64,000 nucleotides of DNA, taken from contig CAMAZF010000001.1 of NCBI GenBank assembly GCA_945862985.1, positions 124,001-188,000 of the forward strand, given 5' to 3'. The stretch's first letter is position 1. Each line of letters begins with the position of its first letter. Below are positions 9,402 to 19,687 of this stretch, one piece after another. The notes below the pieces were generated by a model. It did not search any database, was not told the origin of the DNA, and worked only from the letters and a program-made list of their open reading frames with translations. This stretch comes from Bordetella parapertussis (GTDB lineage Bacteria > Pseudomonadota > Gammaproteobacteria > Burkholderiales > Burkholderiaceae_A). The position numbers and the translations under genes were made by a program.

Positions 9402-10202
9402 ATGCGCGCTGCCTCGCCCCCTTCCGCCTCCATTCGCCCTGTCGCCCTCGTGACCGGCGGGGCCAAACGGCTCGGACGGTCGATCGTGCAAACCCTCTCA
9501 GCACATGGCTGGAGTGTGGCGATTCACTACCACCAGTCTGCCGCAGAGGCCCAGGCCCTGGTCCGCTCGCTAGAGGCTGATGGCCTTGAGGCCATCGATT
9601 GCTGTCTGGCACTCGACGAGCACCTCACAACTCAGAGAGTCGACACGTTTCTGAACGACATCGAGCATCGTCTCGGGCCCGTCACTCTGCTCGTGAACAA
9701 TGCGTCGCGGTTCTCCTTCGACCTGCCCGACTCTGCCAGTGCAGACGACCTAAAGAGCCACCACGAGACCAACCTCATTGCTCCAGTCTTGCTGACCCAG
9801 TCTCTCTATCGCCAGTGCAAGGCCCGTGGTACGCGGGGTGTGGTCATTAGCCTCTTGGACCAAAAGCTCGACAACCCCAATCCCGATTTCTTCTCCTACA
9901 CACTCTCCAAAGCAGGTCTGCTCTGGGCCACTCGGCTCATGGCCCAATCGCTCGCTCCAACCCTCAGGGTGCTCGCGGTCTCGCCTGGCATTACCCTTCC
10001 CAGCGCCGACCAGTCAGAGGAAGAGTTCCGACAGACCCATGGTCAGACGCCCCTGGGGGCCTCCAGCACGCCAGAAGATGTGGCAAATGCCATTGTCTGG
10101 CTGGCCCAGTCTCCCGCCATCACTGGCACACACCTCCTCGTCGATGGTGGGCAGCATCTGCTTCCCTCCGCTCGTGACGTGATGTTCTCTACTCGATCAT
10201 GA
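9402..10202 (+). CDS. SDR oxidoreductase, pteridine reductase-like (FolM-like)
   Basis: Short-chain dehydrogenase of 266 residues. The cofactor motif TGGAKRLG (18-25) has the basic residues expected for NADPH. NNAS is at 99-102, and the catalytic Tyr166-x-x-x-Lys170 lies in FSYTLSKAG. The ISLLDQKL stretch before the catalytic Tyr is characteristic of pteridine/dihydromonapterin reductase relatives. The ATG-TGA overlap with folB, a dihydropterin enzyme, supports a pterin substrate by context. The exact substrate is inferred, not shown. Confidence 0.82.
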   Translation: MRAASPPSASIRPVALVTGGAKRLGRSIVQTLSAHGWSVAIHYHQSAAEAQALVRSLEADGLEAIDCCLALDEHLTTQRVDTFLNDIEHRLGPVTLLVNNASRFSFDLPDSASADDLKSHHETNLIAPVLLTQSLYRQCKARGTRGVVISLLDQKLDNPNPDFFSYTLSKAGLLWATRLMAQSLAPTLRVLAVSPGITLPSADQSEEEFRQTHGQTPLGASSTPEDVANAIVWLAQSPAITGTHLLVDGGQHLLPSARDVMFSTRS

Positions 10203-10585
10203 TGAGACCCATGACCCAAACGGCCGGCCATCGACGCGTCTTCTTGAACGAGCTCAGCCTTATGGCCTCCATTGGATTCCATGACTTTGAGCGCGCTGCA
10301 CGCCAGCGGATTCTCGTGAATGTCGATCTTTTCGTGCCCCTGGAACAGGCCCAGAGTCACCGTGACGATGTGGCAGACCTGCTCGACTATGACCGCGTGC
10401 GCGCTGGCATTCAAGCCCTGGTCGCAGCCCGTCACTACAACCTGCAAGAGACCTTGGTCGATGAGATTTTGGCGCTCTGCCTCGAGTTTCCCCAGGTGTC
10501 GGGCGCGCGGGTGTCCACCCAAAAGCCGGACGTCTATCCAGATTGCAAGACCGTTGGGATCGAGACCGAAGCATGGCGCAGCTGA
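10199..10585 (+). CDS. folB: Dihydroneopterin aldolase FolB
   Basis: Converts 7,8-dihydroneopterin to 6-hydroxymethyl-dihydropterin in folate synthesis. The 128-residue protein carries the family features: [21 protein letters not shown] near the N-terminus, a central [12 protein letters not shown] segment, and the C-terminal VSTQKPD block. The start at 10199 overlaps the SDR stop by four bases; ATGs at 10202 and 10211 are also possible. The 3' end overlaps ttcA by 13 bases. It belongs to the SDR-folB-ttcA-ubiB run. Confidence 0.92.
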   Translation: MMRPMTQTAGHRRVFLNELSLMASIGFHDFERAARQRILVNVDLFVPLEQAQSHRDDVADLLDYDRVRAGIQALVAARHYNLQETLVDEILALCLEFPQVSGARVSTQKPDVYPDCKTVGIETEAWRS

Positions 10586-11454
10586 GTCTGGTCCATCTCC
10601 ACCCGACACCGCGGGAGCTGCGCAATCCGACAGAGGTCAATAAGCTGTCCAAGCGCCTTCATCGGCTCGTCGGCCAGGCCATCGCCGACTTCAACATGAT
10701 TGAGGCAGGCGATCGGGTGATGGTCTGTCTCTCTGGGGGAAAGGACAGCTACAGCCTGCTCGACCTGCTTCTCTCTCTGAGATCGAGAGCGCCGATTGAG
10801 TTCGAACTGATCGCAGTGAATCTGGATCAAGGACATCCGGGATTCCCCAAGGAGGTTTTGCCCAACCATCTGCGTGCCCTTGGCGTGCCATTCCACATCG
10901 AGACCCAAGACACATACTCCATCGTCAAGCGCGTGATTCCAGAGGGCAAGACGATGTGCTCGCTCTGCTCAAGACTGCGAAGAGGGACCCTCTACCGAGT
11001 GGCCAGTGAACTCGGTGTCACCAAGATTGCGCTTGGCCATCACCGAGATGACATTCTTCAGACCTTCTTTCTAAACCTCTTTTTCGGCGGGGCGCTCAAG
11101 GCGATGCCCCCCAAGCTGGTCTCAGACGATGGGCGTCATGTGGTCATTCGGCCACTGGCCTATGTCGAGGAGTCTGACCTCCAAGCCTGGTCTGTGCACA
11201 AGGCCTTTCCAATCATTCCCTGCGACCTCTGCGGATCGCAGGAGAATCTCCAGAGACAGCAGGTCAAAGCCATGCTGCACGCCTGGGATCGCCAACATCC
11301 TGGTCGAGTCGATTCTATTTTTCAGGCGCTTAGCAACCTCAAGCCATCCCACCTGCTCGACCAGAATGCATTTGCGTTTCGCTCGCTCATGGCCGACGGG
11401 TCGCCAAAGGCGGACGGCGACACTGCATTCGACCCGCCAGGATCCTGCGAATGA
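10573..11454 (+). CDS. ttcA: tRNA 2-thiocytidine biosynthesis protein TtcA
   Basis: PP-loop ATPase that thiolates cytidine 32 of certain tRNAs, using an iron-sulfur cluster. The PP-loop SGGKDS is at 54-59. The two CxxC pairs are at Cys129/Cys132 and Cys217/Cys220, as expected for TtcA. I chose ATG 10573 ([10 protein letters not shown]); a start at 10543 would overlap more of folB. The 293-residue protein ends in an ATGA overlap with ubiB. Confidence 0.95.
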   Translation: MAQLSLVHLHPTPRELRNPTEVNKLSKRLHRLVGQAIADFNMIEAGDRVMVCLSGGKDSYSLLDLLLSLRSRAPIEFELIAVNLDQGHPGFPKEVLPNHLRALGVPFHIETQDTYSIVKRVIPEGKTMCSLCSRLRRGTLYRVASELGVTKIALGHHRDDILQTFFLNLFFGGALKAMPPKLVSDDGRHVVIRPLAYVEESDLQAWSVHKAFPIIPCDLCGSQENLQRQQVKAMLHAWDRQHPGRVDSIFQALSNLKPSHLLDQNAFAFRSLMADGSPKADGDTAFDPPGSCE

Positions 11455-13007
11455 ACGCATTTTTTCGACTGCTCACGATTCTCTGGGTTGTCTGGAAGTA
11501 CGGGCTTGACCAGCTCGCAGTGGATGGGGCCCGGCGAGGTCTGGACTCGCGAGTGCTGGCCGGCACTCTCTTTCTCTTGCGTCTGGGCCGGCGCTTTCAC
11601 GCGCCTCGTGGTCAGCGTATTCGGGAGGCGCTCGAGAGCCTCGGCCCCATCTTCGTCAAATTCGGTCAGGTGCTCTCCACCCGTCGCGATCTGTTGCCGG
11701 AAGACATCGCCAACGAGCTCGCCCTGCTCCAAGATCAGGTCCCCCCATTTCCTTCAGACCAAGCGATTGCGGCCATCGAGAAGGCCTTTGGGCGGACCAT
11801 CGAGCAGCTCTTTTTGGTCTTTGACCCGAACCCCGTGGCCAGTGCCTCCATCGCCCAGGTCCATTTCGCTCAGCTCCATGACGGTCGGGAGGTTGCAGTC
11901 AAGGTGCTGCGCCCCGGCATGCTGGAGATCATTGACAAGGACCTGGCCCTATTGGCGCTGGGGGCGCAATGGGTCGAGCGCCTCTCTCCGGATGGCCGAC
12001 GTCTCAAGCCCAGAGAGGTCGTGGAGGAATTCAATCATTACCTCCATGATGAACTTGACCTGGTGCGTGAGGCGGCGAATGCGGCCCAGCTTCGGCGAAA
12101 CTTCGAGCATTCAGGGCTCCTGCTCATCCCAGAGATGATCTGGGAGCTCTGTCAGCCCAATGTCATTGTGATGGAGCGGGTCTACGGCATTCCCATTGGG
12201 AGGATGGACCGACTGCGCGAGGCAGGCGTGGATCTGCAGCAGCTCTCCCGAGAGGGGGTGGAGATCTTCTTTACCCAGGTCTTTCGGGATGGGTATTTCC
12301 ACGCTGACATGCACCCGGGAAATATTCTCGTCTCTGACCGAGGCCCACATTTTGGACATTACATTGCACTGGACTTCGGCATTGTCGGCACCTTGTCCGA
12401 ATACGATAAGAACTATCTCGCGCAGAACTTTCTGGCGTTCTTCAGGCGCGATTACCGACGCGTTGCAGAGCTTCATGTTGAATCAGGCTGGGCGCCCGCA
12501 GACACCCGCATAGACGCGCTGGAGGCAGCCGTGCGTGGGGTTTGCGAGCCCTTTTTTGATCGCCCGCTCAAGGAGATCTCGCTCGGTCAGGTGCTCATGC
12601 GTCTGTTTCAAGCCTCTCGTCGATTCAATGTGGAGATTCAGCCTCAACTCGTCTTGCTGCAGAAAACGCTGCTCAATATTGAAGGGCTCGGTCGCCAGCT
12701 CGATCCGGACCTGGATCTCTGGGTGACAGCCAAGCCGTTTCTGGAGCGATGGATGAAGGAGCAGGTGGGCTTTGAGGCCTTGCGCGCACAAGGCATGCGC
12801 GAAGCCGAACGTTGGGCCAAACTATTGCCGCAGCTGCCGCGGCTCGCCCATGCTGCATTGACACAGGCGGCCTACCCTCGGGCGGATGAAACGGCTCATC
12901 AGATTCGTCGATTGGCTGATGAGACCCGCCGCACGCGGCGCTGGCTTCAGTTGTTGGTGATCGTTGTGATGGTCTCTCCGTGGTTGTTTGCCGCATTTTT
13001 CTCTTGA
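11451..13007 (+). CDS. ubiB: Ubiquinone biosynthesis regulatory ATPase UbiB
   Basis: Atypical protein-kinase-like ATPase needed for ubiquinone synthesis, membrane associated. The 518-residue protein shows the ABC1/ADCK hallmark KFGQ at 70-73 (in [16 protein letters not shown]), ADMHPGNI and LDFGIVG in the kinase-like core, and a C-terminal hydrophobic anchor (about 499-517). The start overlaps the ttcA stop (ATGA). Another ubiquinone factor, ubiK, occurs near 42.6 kb. Confidence 0.95.
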   Translation: MNAFFRLLTILWVVWKYGLDQLAVDGARRGLDSRVLAGTLFLLRLGRRFHAPRGQRIREALESLGPIFVKFGQVLSTRRDLLPEDIANELALLQDQVPPFPSDQAIAAIEKAFGRTIEQLFLVFDPNPVASASIAQVHFAQLHDGREVAVKVLRPGMLEIIDKDLALLALGAQWVERLSPDGRRLKPREVVEEFNHYLHDELDLVREAANAAQLRRNFEHSGLLLIPEMIWELCQPNVIVMERVYGIPIGRMDRLREAGVDLQQLSREGVEIFFTQVFRDGYFHADMHPGNILVSDRGPHFGHYIALDFGIVGTLSEYDKNYLAQNFLAFFRRDYRRVAELHVESGWAPADTRIDALEAAVRGVCEPFFDRPLKEISLGQVLMRLFQASRRFNVEIQPQLVLLQKTLLNIEGLGRQLDPDLDLWVTAKPFLERWMKEQVGFEALRAQGMREAERWAKLLPQLPRLAHAALTQAAYPRADETAHQIRRLADETRRTRRWLQLLVIVVMVSPWLFAAFFS

Positions 13008-13017
13008 AGGACGCGAC

Positions 13018-14463
13018 ATGCTTTTAGCCCTGGTCTCTCTCTATCTTCTGATCTCTGTCCTGATTGGGCTGGTGGCGGCCCGGCAGGTCCACACCGCACA
13101 GGACTACATCACCGCTGGCCGGCATTTGCCCATGCCGGTGGTCATGGCCATGGTCTTTGCCACCTGGTTCGGGGCAGAAACCGTGCTCGGTGTCTCCGCG
13201 ACCTTCCTCGAAGAAGGGTTTCGAGGCCTGATCTCTGACCCGCTCGGCGCATCGCTCTGCCTGGTTCTTTTTGGCCTGGTCTTTGCGCTTCCGCTCTACC
13301 GAATGAAGCTGCTCACGCTTGGGGACTTCTTTAAGCGACGCTACAACCGTCAGACTGAGCTCATCATTTCACTCTGCATCGTCGTGTCCTACCTGGGCTG
13401 GGTCTCCGCTCAGATCACCGCGCTCGGGCTTGTTTTCAATGTGCTCTCGAATGACATGGTTTCGATGAGCATGGGCATGCTGATCGGTGCGGCGGTGGTG
13501 CTGACTTACACCCTCTTCGGAGGGATGTGGAGCGTGGCAGCCACCACGTTTATTCAGATGATTGTGATTGTGGTGGGCCTGCTGATCGTGGCGTGGATGG
13601 CGGGTGACATGGCCGGCGGCTTTGGCCCCGTCATTGCAAAGGCTGCGGCAGAAGGAAAGTTTGAATGGCTGCCCACGCTGGATCCCATCGACCTGTTGGG
13701 ATGGATGGCGGCACTCTTCACCATGGCGCTGGGCTCCATCCCCCAACAAGACGTGTTTCAGCGCGTCAACTCCTCCAAGAGCGAGGCGGTCGCCGTCTGG
13801 GGCACCACGCTCGGCGGCGTCGCGTACTTCTTCTTTGCTGCGGTTCCCCTCTTTCTGGCGCACTCCGCCAGCATGATCGATGCAGACCTCACGGCCAGAC
13901 TCATGGATCAGGACTCTCAGCTCGTGCTCCCCACGCTGGTCCTTCAATACATGCCGTTCTGGGTGCAAGTGATCTTCTTCGGCGCGCTGCTCTCCGTCAT
14001 CATGAGTACGGCCTCTGGAACGCTATTGGCTCCTGCTGTCACCTTTGCTGAGAATGTCCTGAAGGGCGGCCAGCCCCATATGTCCGACCGTCAGCTGCTG
14101 CTCACCACCCGGATCACCGTGGCGGTCTTTACCGTGATGGTGACCGCCTATGCCCTACTCACCGATGAGAGCATCCATGGCATGGTGGAGAACGCCTATC
14201 GGATCACCTTGGCTGGTGCGTTCGTACCCCTCGCGGCCGGGCTGTTCTGGCGAAAAGCCAGCAACCTCGGCGCGAGCCTCTCCATTTTCTTTGGCCTTGG
14301 AACCTGGCTGCTCCTCGAGGCCAGCGGCGCGGAGCTTCTGGTCGAGCCCCAGCTGATTGGCCTGTGCTTTAGCCTAATGGGCATGGTCATCGGATCCTAT
14401 GTCTCGCCCAATCCACACCGCGCCCACCTCCATGGTCTCTCGCCAGGGGCTGAAAACCGATGA
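13018..14463 (+). CDS. Sodium:solute symporter family protein
   Basis: Integral membrane protein of 481 residues with about 12-13 hydrophobic segments, of the SSS (SLC5-like) family. Recognisable blocks include [17 protein letters not shown] with WFGAETVLG near the N-terminus, [12 protein letters not shown] mid-protein, and [17 protein letters not shown] chose ATG 13018, which has GAAGGA six bases upstream, over 12988 inside ubiB. The substrate cannot be read from sequence. It ends in an ATGA overlap with glmU, so it is likely in the same operon as amino-sugar synthesis. Confidence 0.88.
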   Translation: MLLALVSLYLLISVLIGLVAARQVHTAQDYITAGRHLPMPVVMAMVFATWFGAETVLGVSATFLEEGFRGLISDPLGASLCLVLFGLVFALPLYRMKLLTLGDFFKRRYNRQTELIISLCIVVSYLGWVSAQITALGLVFNVLSNDMVSMSMGMLIGAAVVLTYTLFGGMWSVAATTFIQMIVIVVGLLIVAWMAGDMAGGFGPVIAKAAAEGKFEWLPTLDPIDLLGWMAALFTMALGSIPQQDVFQRVNSSKSEAVAVWGTTLGGVAYFFFAAVPLFLAHSASMIDADLTARLMDQDSQLVLPTLVLQYMPFWVQVIFFGALLSVIMSTASGTLLAPAVTFAENVLKGGQPHMSDRQLLLTTRITVAVFTVMVTAYALLTDESIHGMVENAYRITLAGAFVPLAAGLFWRKASNLGASLSIFFGLGTWLLLEASGAELLVEPQLIGLCFSLMGMVIGSYVSPNPHRAHLHGLSPGAENR

Positions 14464-15866
14464 AAACACCAAACAAGACTGATCTCCTCTCCGTGGTGGT
14501 GCTCGCCGCAGGGCGTGGGAGTCGAATGCGCTCGGGGCTGCCAAAGGTCTTGCACCCCATCGGCGGGGTGCCCATGCTGGGCCGGGTCCTCTCAACCGCA
14601 CAAGAGCTCCAGGCCTCTCACATGGTCTGTGTGGTGGGCTTTGGAGCAGAGGCTGTCGAAGCCTATGTTCGGCAAGCATTTTCGAATCACGCCTCACTGA
14701 GCTTTGCCGTACAAGACCCGCCTCAGGGCACGGGGCATGCTGTCGCCTGCGCCATGCCCTTTCTCCCACAAGAGGGTCATACCGTCGTCCTCTATGGAGA
14801 CGTGCCGCTCTTGACTCGAGAGACCCTCAGCAGCCTTCTCAATCTCGCCCTCAGTCACGACGGGATTGGACTCCTGACCACAAGACTCATCAACCCCACT
14901 GGCTATGGACGGATCCTGAGAGACGCCGATGGTCACTTGAGAGGCTGCGTCGAGGAAAAAGATGCCAGCGATGAAGAGCGCCTCATTCAAGAAGTGAACA
15001 CCGGGGTCCTCGTGGCCCCGACGGCGCGGCTTCGGACCTGGGTCCAGGCCCTCAGAAACGAGAACGCCCAAGGGGAGTATTACCTGACCGATGTCCTGGC
15101 CATGGCCGTAGAAGCTGGTCTTCGGGTGGCCACCCACTGCTGCCCTGACCCCATAGAGACTCAAGGGGTTAACTCACAATCTGACCGCAGTCAGCTTGAG
15201 CGACACCTCCAGCGCCGTCTGGCCAATGCGCTGCTGGAGGCCGGCGTGAGCCTCGCAGACCCGAGCCGCATCGATATTCGTGGATCACTCCAATGCGGGC
15301 AAGACGTGCGTATAGATCCAGGCTGCGTTTTTGAGGGAACGGTGGTGCTCTCCGATGATGTCCAGATCGGCCCAAACTGTGTTCTCAAGGATGTTCGTGT
15401 GGGACCCGGCTCTAGGATTGAGGCCATGTCTCATTTGGAATCCTGTGAGCTCGGAGCCCGAGCCGTCGTAGGGCCCTTTGCCAGACTTCGTCCCGGCACG
15501 CAGCTTGGCGAAGGGGCTCATGTCGGCAATTTCACTGAGATCAAAAACAGCAGCATTGGCGCCATGTCCAAGGCGAACCATCTCTCCTACATCGGAGATG
15601 CCACGGTCGGTGAACGAGTCAACATTGGTGCTGGCACCATCACCTGTAACTACGACGGCGCTCACAAGCACCGCACCATCATTGGCAACGATGCATTCAT
15701 TGGCTCCGACACTCAGCTGGTGGCCCCGGTGGTCGTGGGGGAGGGCGCCACGCTCGGTGCCGGCACCACCCTCACCGCCGACGCGCCGGCTGGCCAACTG
15801 ACCCTCTCCCGAGCTCGACAGACGAGCATTGCCCGGTGGAAGCGGCCGAAGAAGACCTCTCATTAA
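14460..15866 (+). CDS. glmU: Bifunctional UDP-GlcNAc pyrophosphorylase / GlcN-1-P acetyltransferase GlmU
   Basis: Makes UDP-N-acetylglucosamine for peptidoglycan and outer membrane. The N-terminal uridyltransferase shows [17 protein letters not shown] at 15-31. The C-terminal left-handed beta helix carries hexapeptide repeats and the acetyltransferase blocks [10 protein letters not shown] and [10 protein letters not shown]. Length 468 residues is normal. The ATG overlaps the upstream symporter stop. glmS, which makes the precursor sugar phosphate, begins 17 bases downstream. Confidence 0.97.
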   Translation: MKTPNKTDLLSVVVLAAGRGSRMRSGLPKVLHPIGGVPMLGRVLSTAQELQASHMVCVVGFGAEAVEAYVRQAFSNHASLSFAVQDPPQGTGHAVACAMPFLPQEGHTVVLYGDVPLLTRETLSSLLNLALSHDGIGLLTTRLINPTGYGRILRDADGHLRGCVEEKDASDEERLIQEVNTGVLVAPTARLRTWVQALRNENAQGEYYLTDVLAMAVEAGLRVATHCCPDPIETQGVNSQSDRSQLERHLQRRLANALLEAGVSLADPSRIDIRGSLQCGQDVRIDPGCVFEGTVVLSDDVQIGPNCVLKDVRVGPGSRIEAMSHLESCELGARAVVGPFARLRPGTQLGEGAHVGNFTEIKNSSIGAMSKANHLSYIGDATVGERVNIGAGTITCNYDGAHKHRTIIGNDAFIGSDTQLVAPVVVGEGATLGAGTTLTADAPAGQLTLSRARQTSIARWKRPKKTSH

Positions 15867-15883
15867 GCATCGGAGACTGACTC

Positions 15884-17740
15884 ATGTGTGGAATCGTCGC
15901 AGCACTCTCAAACCAGAACATCGTTCCAGTCCTACTGGAGGGCCTAAGAAGACTGGAGTATCGGGGCTATGACTCAGCAGGTCTGGCCTGCGCGGTCTCA
16001 GGAGACCTGACTCGAGTCCGAGCCGTCGGCCGTGTCTCGGAGCTGGCCAAAGCCTCAGCCAATCTCAGCTCCACCCTGGGCATTGCCCACACGCGTTGGG
16101 CCACGCACGGCGGCGTGACGAAAGACAACGCTCACCCTCACTGGTCAGAGGGAGAAGGACTGCGCGTCTGTCTGGTTCACAACGGCATCATTGAGAACCA
16201 CCAAAGCCTGCGTGAGGAGCTCGTCTCCCAGGGATATCGCTTCGAGTCTCAAACCGACACCGAGGTCATTGCTCACCTCCTGCATCGAGAGCGTCTCCAA
16301 AGCCTCGACCTTCCCACCGCCTTTACAAACGTCCTGAAGCAGCTCACGGGCGCCTATGCCATTGCTGCCATCAGCTCCAGGGACCCCGGCGCCCTGGTCG
16401 CAAGCCGGCACGGTGCGCCCCTCATTCTAGGAGTCAGTGAGAATCCCCAACAGGCGTTCCTGGCCTCAGATGCATCCGCCCTCTTGCAGGTCACACGAGA
16501 CATGGTCTATCTCGAGGATGGCGATGAACTGTCCCTCACCACCGGCTCGGATGGTCTCATCGAGATTCGTATCCACGATCTCCAGGGTCTCGCCGTCGAG
16601 CGGCCCATGGTCCGCAGTGCCCTGAGTGATGATGACGTCGCGCTCGGCCCCTATCGTCATTACATGCAGAAGGAGATGGCCGAGCAGCCCGGTGCCGTCG
16701 CGGCCACTCTAGAGATGGTCATGCAGGCCTCCAACATCTCGGATGGCCTCTTTGGGGCCGATGCGGCCGAGGTCTTTACTCAAACGCGACGGGTCCTGAT
16801 TCTCGCCTGCGGCACGAGCCATCATGCGGGTATGGTGGCCCGCTATTGGATCGAGGCCGTCGCCGGACTCCCCTGTCAGGTCGAGATCGCGAGCGAGTAC
16901 CGCTACCGACAGAGTGTGAGCGAAGCCGACACCCTCGTCATCGCCATCTCACAATCCGGAGAGACCGCCGATACGCTCGCCGCCATCGAGCACGCCCATC
17001 GTCAAGGTCTTCGTCACACCCTGGCCATTTGCAATGTGCCGGAATCCTCCCTGATCCGTGCCTGCCGTCTGCGATTTCTCACGCGAGCCGGTCCTGAGAT
17101 CGGTGTGGCCTCTACCAAGGCCTTCACGACACAACTGGCTGCGCTCTACCTGCTGACACTCACGCTGGGTCGTCATCACGGCAGCATCGATGCATCGAGT
17201 CTTCAGTCTCATCTGGACGCCTTGAGGCACCTTCCGGCTGCGCTCAGCTCCATCCTCGAGGCTGAGCCATCCTTTGCTGCCTGGGCCAGACACTTCGTGA
17301 ACAAGGATCACGCGCTCTTTCTGGGACGTGGCATTCACTACCCGATCGCCCTAGAGGGCGCGCTCAAGCTGAAAGAAATCAGCTACATCCACGCCGAGGC
17401 CTATGCAGCGGGGGAGCTCAAACATGGGCCTCTTGCTCTGGTCGATGACAACATGCCCGTGGTCGCTGTTGCTCCGAATGATCAACTGCTGGAGAAGCTC
17501 CGAAGCAACCTTGAAGAGGTTCGCGCTCGCGGTGGTCGACTATTCGTAATTGCGGACCAAGGCAGTGCATTCGAGCCCTCAGAGGGCGTGGAGGTCATCA
17601 CTCTCGGTGCACACGCTGGCTTGTTATCCCCCATCTTGCATGTGATCCCGCTTCAGATGCTCGCCTACCATGTCGCGCTGGCAAGAGGGCATGATGTCGA
17701 TAAACCCCGAAACCTGGCCAAGAGCGTCACGGTCGAGTGA
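15884..17740 (+). CDS. glmS: Glutamine-fructose-6-phosphate aminotransferase GlmS
   Basis: Forms glucosamine-6-phosphate from fructose-6-phosphate and glutamine, the first step of amino-sugar synthesis. Cys2 (MCGIVAAL) is the glutaminase nucleophile. [14 protein letters not shown] and [13 protein letters not shown] belong to the glutaminase domain. Two SIS sugar-isomerase domains follow, and the C-terminus [12 protein letters not shown] is canonical. 618 residues is full length. No glmS-type ribozyme lies in the 17-base gap before it. Confidence 0.97.
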   Translation: MCGIVAALSNQNIVPVLLEGLRRLEYRGYDSAGLACAVSGDLTRVRAVGRVSELAKASANLSSTLGIAHTRWATHGGVTKDNAHPHWSEGEGLRVCLVHNGIIENHQSLREELVSQGYRFESQTDTEVIAHLLHRERLQSLDLPTAFTNVLKQLTGAYAIAAISSRDPGALVASRHGAPLILGVSENPQQAFLASDASALLQVTRDMVYLEDGDELSLTTGSDGLIEIRIHDLQGLAVERPMVRSALSDDDVALGPYRHYMQKEMAEQPGAVAATLEMVMQASNISDGLFGADAAEVFTQTRRVLILACGTSHHAGMVARYWIEAVAGLPCQVEIASEYRYRQSVSEADTLVIAISQSGETADTLAAIEHAHRQGLRHTLAICNVPESSLIRACRLRFLTRAGPEIGVASTKAFTTQLAALYLLTLTLGRHHGSIDASSLQSHLDALRHLPAALSSILEAEPSFAAWARHFVNKDHALFLGRGIHYPIALEGALKLKEISYIHAEAYAAGELKHGPLALVDDNMPVVAVAPNDQLLEKLRSNLEEVRARGGRLFVIADQGSAFEPSEGVEVITLGAHAGLLSPILHVIPLQMLAYHVALARGHDVDKPRNLAKSVTVE

Positions 17741-17765
17741 AATCCCCCTAAAGGAAAGGCTGACC

Positions 17766-18212
17766 ATGAGAATTGGCGTTGCAATCGATGGATCTGATCA
17801 TGCGCTGGAGGCTCTCAAAACGGCGATTGCGCTGAGCCATTCGATGAAGGTTCCAGCGGAGCTGATTCTGATCCATGTCAGCATTGACAGCCTGGCCTCG
17901 CCGATCGCACGTGGCATTGATCGCGATCAGGTGGCTGCCTACCTTGACGAGCTTGCCCAAGGCGATCTGGCCCATGCCGCTGAGCAAGCTCAGCAGAGCG
18001 GGCTCAGACATCGCGTGATCCGGGCGCATGGGCCGATTGTTGAGACCCTGCTCAACACCATCACCCAGGAGAGCCTCGACCTGCTGGTCCTGGGCCATAA
18101 AGGCCGTGGAGGCCTGACTGACTTATTGATCGGGTCCGTGACGAACCAGATGGTTCAGCTCAGCCCGGTTCCGGTCGTGGTCGCCAGAAAGTCCAACACC
18201 AGCGGAGCGTGA
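17766..18212 (+). CDS. Universal stress protein UspA family
   Basis: Small cytoplasmic nucleotide-binding stress protein of 148 residues. The N-terminal MRIGVAIDGSDHALEAL strand-helix and the C-terminal LVLGHKGRGGLTDLLIGSVTNQM segment, which contains the ATP-binding G-x2-G-x9-G(S/T) pattern, define the family. The ATG at 17766 has an AAAGGA-type site upstream, 25 bases after the glmS stop. Its last 58 bases overlap the convergent xthA gene, the longest such overlap in the window. Confidence 0.92.
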   Translation: MRIGVAIDGSDHALEALKTAIALSHSMKVPAELILIHVSIDSLASPIARGIDRDQVAAYLDELAQGDLAHAAEQAQQSGLRHRVIRAHGPIVETLLNTITQESLDLLVLGHKGRGGLTDLLIGSVTNQMVQLSPVPVVVARKSNTSGA

Positions 18213-18997
18213 TCCGAGAAGCGCTGTTCCTTATAGACCGTGGCCGCACGTAATCTCGGGGCCAGCCCAGGTGTGATCAGGGCGTAGTCAATTCTCCAGC
18301 CCACATTCTTGGCTCGGGCCTGGCCACGGTTGCTCCACCAGGTGTACCCTCGCTCCTGCTCCTCGGGATAAAGATGACGAAATCCGTCGACCCAGCCCAT
18401 GCGGTCGAGGATGTCCGAAATCCATGCCCGTTCCTCTGGCAGAAAGCCTGAATTTTTCTGGTTCCCCTTCCAGTTCTTGAGGTCCCTCTCCGTATGGGCG
18501 ATGTTCCAATCGCCACAAATCACGTACTCGCGGCCGGTGTCGAGATGATCCTGCATCCACTGCTCCAGGCAGGGGCGAAAAACCTCCATGAATCGAAACT
18601 TGGAAGCCTGGCGTTCCTCTGAAGCACTGCCCGACGGTGCGTAAAGGCTCATCACCGACAGCGGCGTCTCGCACAGCGTTCCCGCGGAAAAGTCGGCACG
18701 AACCAGGCGACCCTCATCATCGAACTCTGGCGCTCCAAAACCGTTTTCCACACAGACCGGCTGATGAGGGGAGTAAAGACCCACGCCGCTGTATCCCCGC
18801 TTTTGTGCGCAGTGCAGCCACGACTGAGCGGCCCCCCGATCTGTTGGGAAGCTCAAATGCCTCTCGGACAAATCCGACGGCTGGGCCTTCAGTTCCTGGA
18901 GGCAGACGACATCTGCAGACTGGGCTGAAAGCCAGTCCATCACCCCTTTATCTGCGGCCGAGCGAAGGCCATTTAAGTTCAGGCTAATGATTCGCAT
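18155..18997 (-). CDS. xthA: Exodeoxyribonuclease III
   Basis: AP endonuclease and 3'-5' exonuclease for base-excision repair. The 280-residue protein begins MRIISLNLNGLRSA, followed by VVCLQELKAQ (metal-binding Glu), CGDWNIAHTERDLKNWKGN (catalytic Asp/Asn) and SDHAPLVLDF with the catalytic His near the C-terminus. I chose ATG 18997; a longer reading would overlap pyrE. Starts of xthA and pyrE are separated by only 18 bases. Its 3' end overlaps the UspA gene by 58 bases. Confidence 0.95.
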   Translation of the reverse strand: MRIISLNLNGLRSAADKGVMDWLSAQSADVVCLQELKAQPSDLSERHLSFPTDRGAAQSWLHCAQKRGYSGVGLYSPHQPVCVENGFGAPEFDDEGRLVRADFSAGTLCETPLSVMSLYAPSGSASEERQASKFRFMEVFRPCLEQWMQDHLDTGREYVICGDWNIAHTERDLKNWKGNQKNSGFLPEERAWISDILDRMGWVDGFRHLYPEEQERGYTWWSNRGQARAKNVGWRIDYALITPGLAPRLRAATVYKEQRFSDHAPLVLDFLATTTGTGLS

Positions 18998-19003
18998 GCC
19001 GTG

Positions 19004-19009
19004 TATTCT
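19004..19009 (+). promoter_or_regulatory. -10-like hexamer of pyrE (possible leaderless start)
   Basis: TATTCT ends six bases before the pyrE ATG at 19016. No Shine-Dalgarno sequence fits in the 18-base divergent gap with xthA. A transcript from here would start at the initiation codon. Confidence 0.45.
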
Positions 19010-19015
19010 CCAAAT

Positions 19016-19687
19016 ATGCAAAGCACTCAACAGTCATTTCTTCAGTTTGCCATTGAGAGTGGCGTTCTTCGATTTGGCAGCTTTAAAACCAAGGCCGGAC
19101 GCATCTCCCCGTACTTCTTTAATGCTGGTCTGTTCTATTCTGGGGGCCTGCTTGGACGCCTGGCCGGCTTCTATGCTCAGACGCTTCTCAATGCCCAGGC
19201 CCATCAGGGACTCGAAGTCGATCTCCTCTTCGGTCCGGCCTACAAGGGTATTACCCTGGCCAGCGCCACGGCCGTGGCCATGGCTGCAAAAGGGCATGAC
19301 CTGCCGTTTTCCTACAACCGCAAAGAAGCGAAAGACCATGGAGAGGGTGGCGTCATGGTGGGTGCCCCGGTGCAAGGGAGAGTCCTCATCATTGACGATG
19401 TCATCTCAGCAGGCACCTCCGTTCGGGAATCCGTTGCCTTGATCCGTGATCTCGGTGCGAGTCCATGCGGCGTTCTGATTGCCCTCGATCGCATGGAGAA
19501 GGGTGGTACAGCCGATGCGCCCACCCGCCATTCGGCCGTTCAGGAGACCGAACAGGCCTTCGGCATCCCGGTCATTGCGATTGCAGGCCTCACAGACCTG
19601 CTTGACCTGCTGCAACACGCTGCTTCGCCAGAGCTCAAACAACACGCTCAGGCAGTCGCCGATTATCGAGATCGCTGGGGCGCCTGA
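19016..19687 (+). CDS. pyrE: Orotate phosphoribosyltransferase
   Basis: Joins orotate and PRPP to form OMP in pyrimidine synthesis. The 223-residue protein has LFGPAYKGITLA around 71-82, the catalytic-loop lysines in SYNRKEAKDHGEGG (99-112), and the PRPP-binding VLIIDDVISAGTS at 123-135. I chose ATG 19016 (MQSTQQSF); a GTG at 19001 would add five residues. The 3' end overlaps the M48 protease gene by 25 bases. Confidence 0.95.
   Translation: MQSTQQSFLQFAIESGVLRFGSFKTKAGRISPYFFNAGLFYSGGLLGRLAGFYAQTLLNAQAHQGLEVDLLFGPAYKGITLASATAVAMAAKGHDLPFSYNRKEAKDHGEGGVMVGAPVQGRVLIIDDVISAGTSVRESVALIRDLGASPCGVLIALDRMEKGGTADAPTRHSAVQETEQAFGIPVIAIAGLTDLLDLLQHAASPELKQHAQAVADYRDRWGA

Noticed and set aside
9370-9612. 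An N-terminal extension of the MidA-like methyltransferase by 81 residues.
   Set aside because: It would run through the start of the divergent SDR gene and gives an Arg/Pro/Gly-rich sequence unlike the family.
15867-15883. A glmS-type ribozyme before glmS.
   Set aside because: The gap is only 17 bases, far too short for that ribozyme, which is also typical of Gram-positive bacteria.
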